From Bosea sp. AS-1 (lineage in GTDB: Bacteria; Pseudomonadota; Alphaproteobacteria; Rhizobiales; Beijerinckiaceae), in contig NZ_CP022372.1 of NCBI RefSeq assembly GCF_002220095.1, positions 3,754,501 to 3,818,500 of the forward strand: a stretch of 64,000 bases of DNA, given 5' to 3'. Each line of letters opens with the position of its first letter. Position 1 is the stretch's first letter. The notes under the pieces were generated by a model. That model saw nothing but the letters and a program-made list of their open reading frames with translations, searched no databases and was not told where the DNA came from. Positions 35,243 to 42,719 of this stretch are shown here, in pieces. The translations under genes and the position numbers were made by a program.

Positions 35243-37398
35243 CAGCCCCGCCCGCTGGAATCGACGAGGATCGTCGCCGTCACCGTCCGCCCCATGATCC
35301 GCGCAGCCTCGACTGCCTTGGTGACGTCCTGCAGGCGCGTCTCATGGAGTCGGGCAACGAGGACGATCTCTTCGGCCATGCCGACCAGCGGCGCGATCGT
35401 GACGTTGGACGTGAGCGCCCCGGCATCGACGATCACCACATCGAAATGGCGGCTGGCATCGGCCAGCATGCGCATCGCGAAGGAGCGTCCAAGAGCCTTC
35501 TGGGGCGGGGCTTTCCGGCGACCACCCGACATCAGCGCGACGTCCTTGCCGCCCTCGAACTGGATGGCCTCCTCGAGGCTGCTTTCGCCGCGCAGGACAT
35601 CCATCAGGCCCTTGCCGGTATCCTGCTGCTGCTTTTCGACATTGGCGTCGACCAGCAGGACGCGCTCGCCTTGTCGCATGGCTGCGGCGGCGAGCAGATC
35701 AGTAACGCGCTCGCGCTCGCCCTCATCCGGCCGGGCCGAGGTCACCAGCAGGCTGCGCGCCGCCGTGGCGGAAGCCGGCGTGGTGTTGAAGAGCCGGAGC
35801 AGCGCGAGCCCGGCATCCGCCTCCGCGTTGCCGGCGGATGCCGCGGATTTGCCGAAACCCCAGCGCCGCTTTGCCGAGGCCGGCTTGCCGGACCGCAGGA
35901 CACCGATGACCGGCGCCCCGATCAACGCCTCCGCCTGTGCCGGCGACAGCAGGTGGGGCGCCGCATATTCGCGCAACAGCGCCAGGCCCATGCCCAGCCC
36001 CAGCCCGAGGACGGCCGCCGCCGCGGCAAGCGGCAAGGTGGGCGGCCAGCTCGGCTGCAGAGGTGGCTGGGCCAGGCTGATGATGCGGGCATTGGTCGTA
36101 TCGAGATTGGCCTGCTCGCGCGTTTCCTGGGCGCGCAAAAGGAAGTTTCCGTAGACCGCCTTCACGGCGTCGAGATCGCGCTGCAGTTCGCGCAGCCGCA
36201 CCGAGGCCTTGTCGGCCCCCTGCGTCTGGCGTGTCAGGGCGTCGAGCTTGCCGGCGAGCAACTTCTCGTTGCCCAGCGCGCGCTCGTAGTCGGTCCGCAC
36301 GGATTGCGCGACGCGCTCGATCTCGACCGAGATCATGCGGCGCAGATGAGCAAGCTGGTTCTGCACCGCACCGATTGCGGGATGGCGCGGGCCGAACTGG
36401 CTTTGCAGATCGGCCTCCCGCTGAATCAGCGTCGCCTCCTGCTCGCGCAACCGACCGATGACCTGGGATTGAACCGCCTCGGCCGACGTGCCCGAGAGGC
36501 CGCCGCGGGCACGCTGCTGCGCGATCTGTTCGACCTGGGATTTGAGGGCAGCGGTGCGCGCCTGCGCCGCCGAAAGCTGGTTGCTGATCTCGCTGAGCTG
36601 CTGGTCGCTGATCAGGCGGCCGGAGGCGGCGACGAGATTATTCTCCGCGCGATAGCGCTCGACGGCGTTCTCCGCCGCCTCGACACGCTTGCGCTGCTCG
36701 TCGAGGCGCGCGGTCAAGGCGTCTGAAGCCTCGGTCGCGGCACGGCTGCGGGAATCGGCCTGGTCGGCCAGATAGGCTTCGGCGATGGCGTTGGCGAGCT
36801 TCGCCGACTTGCCGGCTTCCTTGGTCGTTACGGCGACATCGACGACGAAGACCTTGTCCGCGCGCTTGACCGAAACCTTGCGCCGGAGATTGGTGAGGGT
36901 GCGCGCCTCGGTCGGCGTCAGGGACCCATCGGTCGTCGGCGGGTCGGCGGCCACCCTGCCAAGCAGGCGTGAGAGCAGCCCGGCACCGTTGAATTCGGGA
37001 TCCTCCGTCAGCTTGGTCGCGCGGATCGCGCGGACCAGGACGCCGCCGGACTGGATGACGCTCGTCTGGCTTTCGATCTGGGCCAGGCCGCCATCCGGCG
37101 AGAGGGTATTCGGATTGACGTCGTTATTGACGACGTTGCGGTCGCGAGGATCGATCAGAAGCTGGGTCGATGCGGTGTAGAGCGGCGAGGTCGTCAGCCC
37201 GTAGGCCAGGGCAAGGCCGGTCAGCAGGCCGGCGACGGCCAGGATCATGGCACGGCGGTACCAGAGGATGCGCCATAGCTCGGAGATCTCGACCGCGCCA
37301 TCGGGGCGGCGGCGATAAGTCTCCGGCGGAGGCGGCTGCACCGTTTCCTCCGGTCCTTGAGCGATTGCAGCCAGGCTCGCCATTCCCCTACTCGACAC
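35242..37398 (-). CDS. Wzc/GumC-like chain-length protein with degenerate kinase P-loop
   Basis: The 718-residue inner-membrane protein has a first membrane segment near residue 55 (AMILAVAGLLTGLALAYG), a Wzz domain (TASTQLLIDPRDRNVVN), long periplasmic coiled coils (about 190-420), a GNVR-type second segment (WPPTLPLAAAAAVLGLGLGM) and a C-terminal ATPase-like domain. In that domain the Walker A loop, PGEGKST in active tyrosine kinases, reads PDEGERE, losing the key Lys and Thr. Walker A' is VLLVDANVE, and the last Walker motif VVIVDAG remains. No C-terminal tyrosine cluster is present. It probably controls chain length and export without kinase activity. The 198-bp gap on its 5' side holds its promoter and that of the divergent 37597 gene. 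Confidence 0.85.
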   Translation of the reverse strand: MSSRGMASLAAIAQGPEETVQPPPPETYRRRPDGAVEISELWRILWYRRAMILAVAGLLTGLALAYGLTTSPLYTASTQLLIDPRDRNVVNNDVNPNTLSPDGGLAQIESQTSVIQSGGVLVRAIRATKLTEDPEFNGAGLLSRLLGRVAADPPTTDGSLTPTEARTLTNLRRKVSVKRADKVFVVDVAVTTKEAGKSAKLANAIAEAYLADQADSRSRAATEASDALTARLDEQRKRVEAAENAVERYRAENNLVAASGRLISDQQLSEISNQLSAAQARTAALKSQVEQIAQQRARGGLSGTSAEAVQSQVIGRLREQEATLIQREADLQSQFGPRHPAIGAVQNQLAHLRRMISVEIERVAQSVRTDYERALGNEKLLAGKLDALTRQTQGADKASVRLRELQRDLDAVKAVYGNFLLRAQETREQANLDTTNARIISLAQPPLQPSWPPTLPLAAAAAVLGLGLGMGLALLREYAAPHLLSPAQAEALIGAPVIGVLRSGKPASAKRRWGFGKSAASAGNAEADAGLALLRLFNTTPASATAARSLLVTSARPDEGERERVTDLLAAAAMRQGERVLLVDANVEKQQQDTGKGLMDVLRGESSLEEAIQFEGGKDVALMSGGRRKAPPQKALGRSFAMRMLADASRHFDVVIVDAGALTSNVTIAPLVGMAEEIVLVARLHETRLQDVTKAVEAARIMGRTVTATILVDSSGRG

Positions 37399-37596
37399 GA
37401 CGCAACTCAGGAACGGGGCTCACGGGCCTCCGCTCCGGGCGACACAATGCCATCGACTCCTTAACAAGTGCTCAGGCGGCAGCGATCTTTCCGCTGCGTC
37501 AGGATTCGCAATCAAGCTAACCAAATCGCAATGCGTGCATGCGACAGTGCAGACAGCTCCTGCGCGCGCCGCCGGAAGCGTGGCCAGGCTTCAGGA

Positions 37597-39078
37597 ATGA
37601 AATTGACGCTGAATATCGGTGCCTCTCCGCTGCGGCGATGGCATCTGGATCTGATCGATCGGCTTCGGGCCGTGCCGGAGCTGGAATTATCGATGAGAGC
37701 CCCTGCCGGACACGGCACAGGGCCGCAGTGCTTTGCAAATACCGCCTGCGCATCAAAGAACCCGCCCCAGAGCGAGCTCTTCGCCATAGCCCCTGCCGGA
37801 ACGGGCCTCCCGCCGCTCCGACCGGCCTCCGTTGCAGCCGATCTGGTGCTCGACCTCGACGGGGCCTCCGCGGCCGGGGATGCACGGAGTTGGCAGCTCC
37901 ATTTCGACGGGCAGACCGGGGAGAACGCGCTGGTTGCAGCCGTGCTTGCAGGCCGGATGCCGCTGGTCGAGATCATGGCGAATGGCACGCTCGTCGCGGC
38001 TGGGCGGCCGGGCAGCGAGAACAACCGCGCCCCGCAGATGATGCTCGACGACATCCTGAGCCGTCTGGTGACGCTCATCGTGGCAGCCGTCCGGGGACAA
38101 CACCTGCGCGTCCCGGCCCTGCCTGCCGCCGCCGAACCGCCACCCGCCCCAGCTCCGCGCAGCGGCTTCGTGCAGTCGACGCTGAAGACGGCCCTGTCCG
38201 CAGCCGCCGACAGGTTCTATCGCCGCTGGTTCCATGCCCCGCATTGGCGGACCGGCTGGCGCAAGCTCGATGGACCGGACCTGTTCGACCTTCAGCGCCA
38301 TCCCGCATCGGGCTGGCGCGTTCTTCCCGACGACGGCACCCGCTTCTACGCCGACCCCTTCCCGATCGAGCATCGCGGCCGGGTCACGCTCTTCGTAGAG
38401 GACTTCGTCCATGCCGTCGGCAAGGGCATCATCTCGGCCGTCGAGTTCGGGCCGGACGGCCCGCTGGGAACGCCCGTCCCGGTGATGGAACAGCCCGGCC
38501 ACCTCTCCTACCCCTTTGTCTTCGAACGCGACGGGGAGGTCTGGATGATCCCCGAGAGCTGTAGTGCCGGGCGCATCGACCTGTTCCGGGCGACCGCCTT
38601 CCCCGGCGGATGGGTGCGGGAGACGACACTGATCGACAACGTGGTCGCGAGCGATGCGACGCTGGTCGAGCATGGCGGCCTGTGGTGGCTGTTCGCAACG
38701 GTGCGGGACGGTGGCGGCTCCTATTCGGATGCGCTCCACCTCTGGTCGGCGCCGGATTTCCGTGGACCCTGGACGCCGCATCCCGGCAATCCGGTCCTGA
38801 TCGATATCGCATCGGCCCGGCCGGCGGGGCGGATGGTGCTGCGCGAGGGAGCCTTGCTCCGCCCGGTGCAGGATTGCCGCCTCGGCTATGGCAAGGCGCT
38901 TGGCATCGCCCGGGTCACCCGTCTCGACGGCGAAGGTTTCTCTCAGGAGATCGAGACTATCCTTCGGCCGGGGAAGCTCTGGCCGGGGCGCCGCCTGCAC
39001 AGCCTCAACAGCGCCGGCGGCCTTGAATTCATCGACGGCTCGGGACTGGCACGGAAGCCTCTGATCGCTCGGCGTTGA
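37597..39078 (+). CDS. GINT1-N-like propeller protein, putative polysaccharide glycosyltransferase or binding protein
   Basis: This 493-residue protein's residues about 1-190 resemble a formyltransferase/hydrolase-like cap with no motif I can name. Residues about 215-490 carry the five-bladed-propeller pattern of the glucosamine inositolphosphorylceramide transferase N-terminal-type domain: FYADPFPIEHRGRVTLFVED, YPFVFERDGEVWMIPES, SDATLVEHGGLWWLFATV and RRLHSLNSAGGLEF. The domain occurs in bacterial polysaccharide loci. ATG 37597 (after CAGGA) is chosen over upstream in-frame starts because the stretch before it looks non-coding. Its 3' end overlaps the convergent acetyltransferase gene by 50 bp. 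Function is uncertain. Confidence 0.68.
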   Translation: MKLTLNIGASPLRRWHLDLIDRLRAVPELELSMRAPAGHGTGPQCFANTACASKNPPQSELFAIAPAGTGLPPLRPASVAADLVLDLDGASAAGDARSWQLHFDGQTGENALVAAVLAGRMPLVEIMANGTLVAAGRPGSENNRAPQMMLDDILSRLVTLIVAAVRGQHLRVPALPAAAEPPPAPAPRSGFVQSTLKTALSAAADRFYRRWFHAPHWRTGWRKLDGPDLFDLQRHPASGWRVLPDDGTRFYADPFPIEHRGRVTLFVEDFVHAVGKGIISAVEFGPDGPLGTPVPVMEQPGHLSYPFVFERDGEVWMIPESCSAGRIDLFRATAFPGGWVRETTLIDNVVASDATLVEHGGLWWLFATVRDGGGSYSDALHLWSAPDFRGPWTPHPGNPVLIDIASARPAGRMVLREGALLRPVQDCRLGYGKALGIARVTRLDGEGFSQEIETILRPGKLWPGRRLHSLNSAGGLEFIDGSGLARKPLIARR

Positions 39079-40192
39079 CCGGCTGCGAAACGCGCCGGGA
39101 CCTGATTGCGTGGCCGGCCTGGTCGGCCATGATCGCCATCCGCCCGAGCAGCGTGCGTGCGCCCGTCATCGATTCGAGCGTCACCGCCTCGGTGGCAAAG
39201 CGCCGCTTGTACTCCTCGCCGCCGCACAGGAAATCGACCGTCGACAGGCCCTGATCGATCGACCACTGGATGTACTCGATGATCAGGAGCGTGCCGGGTG
39301 ACCAGCGCTCGAATTCCGGATCGTAGGTGGGGATGAACACCATCATCTGATCACGCTGGACGAAATTGATCGAGACGGCAGCGATCGTACCGGAGCATTC
39401 GAGCACGAAGATGCGCAGGATGCCGAGCTTCGCCATGACCTCGACCAGCGCCTGAAGAGCCGGCGCGCCTTCATCGAACAGATCCGAAGCGTAGCCATGC
39501 CGCTTGAGCCAGATGCGCTTGAGGGCGGCGACGCGCGCGAGCACCGCCTCCAGCGGCTCTTCAGGCCCCAGCAGGCGGAAGCGGTAGCCCCCGGCTTCCT
39601 CCATGAACTTCCGGCCGCGGCGATGGTGCTGCCGCAAGCTCTTCGATTGTGCGCCGAACCAATCCGCGCCGCGCTGCCATGGCCCGATCACGCGATAGCT
39701 GATCTCGCTGCGGTGATTGAGGCGCAGCCTGCGCGCGGCGACATCGGTGGCGAAGACACCCCTGATCGCAGCCTCCGGCAGAAGGCGATTGAGGTAGACC
39801 ATGTCGAAGCGGCCCGTCGCGGCGATCTCCCGCCACAGAGCGGCGACAGCGCCCTGGTTCCGGTCCGGCGCGAGGAGCGCATCGCCGTAGTCGCTGTGCT
39901 CCTTGGCAGCCCACTCCAGGATCGTGACGCCACGGCGCCGGATCGTGGCAAAGGGAAGCACCGCTTCCAGAACGTCCCCGTTCCAGACGAGCCCGATCAG
40001 CAGGCCGCGTTCGTCACGACGCGTAGCGGTTCGCCACCACGCTTCGATCCAGGCGTGACTCTGGAAGACGAGGCCATCGCAACGCCGCCACAAGGCATCC
40101 CAGGCCGCAGCGAGCGCCACGAGCCTTTCATGGGATGTGACGATTTCGAGCTCCCGCCCCGCGGCTGCGGCGAGCCGCCTCCGATCGCTCAT
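39029..40192 (-). CDS. FemAB/CelD-like GNAT-family acyltransferase
   Basis: This 387-residue protein has the double-GNAT architecture of the CelD/BcsL/FemAB-like acetyltransferases found in exopolysaccharide loci. Visible blocks are VFQSHAWIEAWWRTATRRDE, WAAKEHSDYGDAL, LRQHHRRGRKFMEEAGGYRF, FVLECSGTIAAVSINFVQ and WSPGTLLIIEYIQWSIDQ, followed by DFLCGGEEYKRRFA. It probably acetylates or otherwise acylates a sugar residue of the polymer. I place the start at 40192; a start at 40261 would add 23 low-complexity residues. Its 3' end overlaps the convergent gene 37597-39078. Confidence 0.8.
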   Translation of the reverse strand: MSDRRRLAAAAGRELEIVTSHERLVALAAAWDALWRRCDGLVFQSHAWIEAWWRTATRRDERGLLIGLVWNGDVLEAVLPFATIRRRGVTILEWAAKEHSDYGDALLAPDRNQGAVAALWREIAATGRFDMVYLNRLLPEAAIRGVFATDVAARRLRLNHRSEISYRVIGPWQRGADWFGAQSKSLRQHHRRGRKFMEEAGGYRFRLLGPEEPLEAVLARVAALKRIWLKRHGYASDLFDEGAPALQALVEVMAKLGILRIFVLECSGTIAAVSINFVQRDQMMVFIPTYDPEFERWSPGTLLIIEYIQWSIDQGLSTVDFLCGGEEYKRRFATEAVTLESMTGARTLLGRMAIMADQAGHAIRSRRVSQPVNAERSEASVPVPSRR

Positions 40193-40606
40193 GGATGCGC
40201 CGCCTCGATCGTCGGCATGACCTGCCGGTTCGGACGCAGGCGATTCTCGAGGCCAAAGCATGTCAGCCTCTCAGTTCGCTTGCCGACGGCCAGAAGCGGC
40301 ACCCCGGTCGTCAAAGGGCTCATCGCCGAACTCTCGTCGAGGATATTGCCAATGTATGCGATCATTCTCTCAGATCATCCGGAGCCCAAACCACGGATTG
40401 CCCGGTGCTTCGACAATGGAGCCGCGCACCGTTCTTTCCCAAAGCCACAGGTTCCCGAGAGGCGGATCTCCTCATCGGCTCGATGTTCCAAGGTTACACC
40501 CCAAGACTTTAAATATTCGACAGGGCGATGAAGGGCCTGTGCGTTATGGTTAAGCACGGCAGACACCGACAACGCCCCGCGCTGACGACCGCGAAAAAGC
40601 TCGCCC
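40193..40606. other. 414-bp intergenic region, no gene recognised
   Basis: This gap separates the acetyltransferase gene (its 5' side) from the 3' end of wspR. Base composition is less GC-rich between about 40340 and 40560. Short open frames exist on both strands but none has a ribosome-binding site, family motif or convincing codon pattern. It probably holds the promoter of the acetyltransferase gene; no clear terminator for the wsp operon is visible. Confidence 0.5.
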
Positions 40607-41647
40607 TCAGGCTGGGCCAACGGCACGGTCCTGTTCCGGCTTGCCGATCGCCACGGCCGCGGCGACGGCACGGTCGCGCCCCGCATTCTTGGCGTCGAAC
40701 AAGGCGAGATCGGCGGCGTTGAGCAGGAGGCCAGCCTCGCTTTTCGGCTGAGGGAAAGCGGTGGCGGCGCCGACGCTGATCGTCACCTTGCCGTCGCCAT
40801 GGGCGATGTTCAGCTCGCGCACGGCCTGCACCATGCGCTCGGCGACATGGGTCGCGCCCGCCTGCGACACATCCGTGAGGATGACGACGAATTCCTCGCC
40901 GCCGAAGCGGGCCGCGAGATCGGTCGAGCGCGCAGCGCCATCCTGGATCACGCCCGCGACCTGCTTGAGCACATCGTCGCCGGCGAGGTGGCCATAGGCG
41001 TCGTTATACTGCTTGAAGTGGTCGACATCGACCATCAGGACCGAGAGCGGCGTGCCGGTGCGCAGGCTGCGCCGCCACTCCGCCGCGAGATACTCGTCGA
41101 AATAGCGGCGATTGCCCAACCCGGTCAGCCCGTCGATGCGGGTCAGCCGCTCGAGCTCGAGATTGACGCGCATCAGCTCGCGTTGGCTCTCGCGGAGCGC
41201 CCGGTAGGCCTCGTCCCGCTGCAGGTGATCGAGATAGGCACGGGTGTGGTAGCGGATGCGCGCGATCAGCTCGACCTTGTCGGGGAGCTTCACCAGATAA
41301 TCGTTGGCGCCGTTCTGGAAGGCGTCGCTCTTGGTCGCCGGGTCCTCCTTGGTGGAGAGCACGATGACCGGCACCGAATGGAGCGCCGGATTCTGGCGAT
41401 AGGCCCGCACCAGATCGAGCCCGTCGACCCCGGGCATCACCAGATCCTGCAGGATCACGGTCGGCTTCACCCGCAGGGCGACCTCCATCGCCTCATGCGG
41501 ATCGGTGCAATAGTGGAAGTCCAGATCGGGATGATGCGCGAGTGCCCGGCGCACCGCCTCGCAGACCATCACCTGGTCGTCCACTAGCAGCACCATCGAG
41601 AGGTAGCTGTCCGCCGGGGCGGGAACGTCGGGGACGGGACGGGTCAT
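40607..41647 (-). CDS. wspR: response regulator diguanylate cyclase WspR
   Basis: The 346-residue protein is the output of the Wsp surface-sensing pathway and makes cyclic di-GMP when phosphorylated. Residues about 15-135 are a receiver domain (VLLVDDQVMV, phospho-acceptor Asp in VILQDLVMPGVDG, Lys in YLVKLPD). A coiled linker follows, then a GGDEF domain at about 170-335 with the active site RFGGEEF and an inhibitory RxxD site (RSTD) five residues before it, so the enzyme looks active and feedback-controlled. ATG 41647 has GGGAGG upstream. It is the last gene of the wspABCDEFR operon, same order as in Pseudomonas. Confidence 0.9.
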   Translation of the reverse strand: MTRPVPDVPAPADSYLSMVLLVDDQVMVCEAVRRALAHHPDLDFHYCTDPHEAMEVALRVKPTVILQDLVMPGVDGLDLVRAYRQNPALHSVPVIVLSTKEDPATKSDAFQNGANDYLVKLPDKVELIARIRYHTRAYLDHLQRDEAYRALRESQRELMRVNLELERLTRIDGLTGLGNRRYFDEYLAAEWRRSLRTGTPLSVLMVDVDHFKQYNDAYGHLAGDDVLKQVAGVIQDGAARSTDLAARFGGEEFVVILTDVSQAGATHVAERMVQAVRELNIAHGDGKVTISVGAATAFPQPKSEAGLLLNAADLALFDAKNAGRDRAVAAAVAIGKPEQDRAVGPA

Positions 41648-41669
41648 TTCGCCTCCCATGTGGCATACC

Positions 41670-42692
41670 TTATCGCAGCGGCCGGGCGCACGCACCGGCC
41701 AGGCGCGGCGCGATTGCAGTGAGCGGCATAATTTCGACAGCAGCGCCGATGGCAGCGGCCGCCTTCGGCATGCCGTAGACCGCGCTCGTCGCCTGATCCT
41801 GTGCTATGGTCAAATGGTGCCGCTCACGCAAGAGCTTCAGGCCGCGCGCGCCGTCACGCCCCATACCGGTCAGGAGGACACCGATCACCTCCCCACGCCA
41901 GTTCTGGGCGACACTCTCGAAGAAGACATCGACCGAAGGCCTGTAAGGGTAGTCGCGCGGCTCGACCTTGTAGCCAAGCTCGCCATTCGCTCCCAAGACG
42001 AGATGGTCTCCGCTCGCCGCGATCAGCACCACTCCCGCCGTGGGTCGCTCACCGACCTCGGCAGGGCGGACCGGTAAGCTGCATTGCTGGCCGAGCCAAT
42101 TGGCGAAGCCGGGTACGAATTGCGCATCGAGATGCTGGACCAGCACGATCGCTCCCGGGAAATCAGCCGGCAGTTCCCCAAGCAGCGTGGCCACGGCCGC
42201 CGGGCCGCCGGCCGAAGCACCGATCGCAACCAGGGGATATCCGGCCGACGCCCGCACCCGTGGCGGAGTCGACGAGCGCGGCGCCCGGGGCTCGTCGCGC
42301 GACAAGCGCGCAATCGCAGCCATGCGCGCCAGCAAGACCGCCCCCTGGGCCGAGGCTCCGCCGCTGTGTCCGACGGTGGGGATATCGACAGCGTCGAGCG
42401 CGCCATAGCCCATCGCGTCATAGACACCGGAGACATTGGCATCGACGCTCGCGGTCACCAGCAGGATCGGGCACGGCGTCTCGGCCATGATCAGGCGCGT
42501 GGCCTCGACGCCATCCATCTCCGGCATGGTGAGGTCCATGAGCACGACGTCCGGCCGGTCGCGCCGGCAGGCCTCCACCGCCTCGCGGCCGTTCATCGCG
42601 ATCCAGGCGACCTTGTGCTCGCCGGAGGAAGAGACGAGCCGCCTCAGCAATTCGACGGCCATCGGCAGATCATTGACGATCCCGACCCTCAT
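41670..42692 (-). CDS. wspF: CheB-type methylesterase WspF
   Basis: The 340-residue protein has a receiver domain (MRVGIVNDLPMAVELL, phospho-Asp in VVLMDLTMPEMDG) and a CheB methylesterase domain with the Ser-His-Asp set: Ser in AIGASAGGPAAVATLL, His in LVQHLDAQF and Asp in LLTGMGRDGARGL. It removes methyl groups from the WspA receptor and resets the signal. ATG 42692 is preferred to one 12 bp earlier. It lies between wspE and wspR with 27- and 22-bp spacers. In Pseudomonas, loss of WspF gives constitutive c-di-GMP production; no defect is visible here. Confidence 0.9.
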   Translation of the reverse strand: MRVGIVNDLPMAVELLRRLVSSSGEHKVAWIAMNGREAVEACRRDRPDVVLMDLTMPEMDGVEATRLIMAETPCPILLVTASVDANVSGVYDAMGYGALDAVDIPTVGHSGGASAQGAVLLARMAAIARLSRDEPRAPRSSTPPRVRASAGYPLVAIGASAGGPAAVATLLGELPADFPGAIVLVQHLDAQFVPGFANWLGQQCSLPVRPAEVGERPTAGVVLIAASGDHLVLGANGELGYKVEPRDYPYRPSVDVFFESVAQNWRGEVIGVLLTGMGRDGARGLKLLRERHHLTIAQDQATSAVYGMPKAAAAIGAAVEIMPLTAIAPRLAGACARPLR

Positions 42693-42719
42693 GACGCTCC
42701 CCAACCCCGGTCTCGAATC

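Noticed and set aside
40560..40606. T5 run after wspR as an intrinsic terminator.
   Set aside because: The only stem preceding it on the minus strand is 4 bp (GCCC/GGGC) and separated from the Ts by GAGC, too weak to call.
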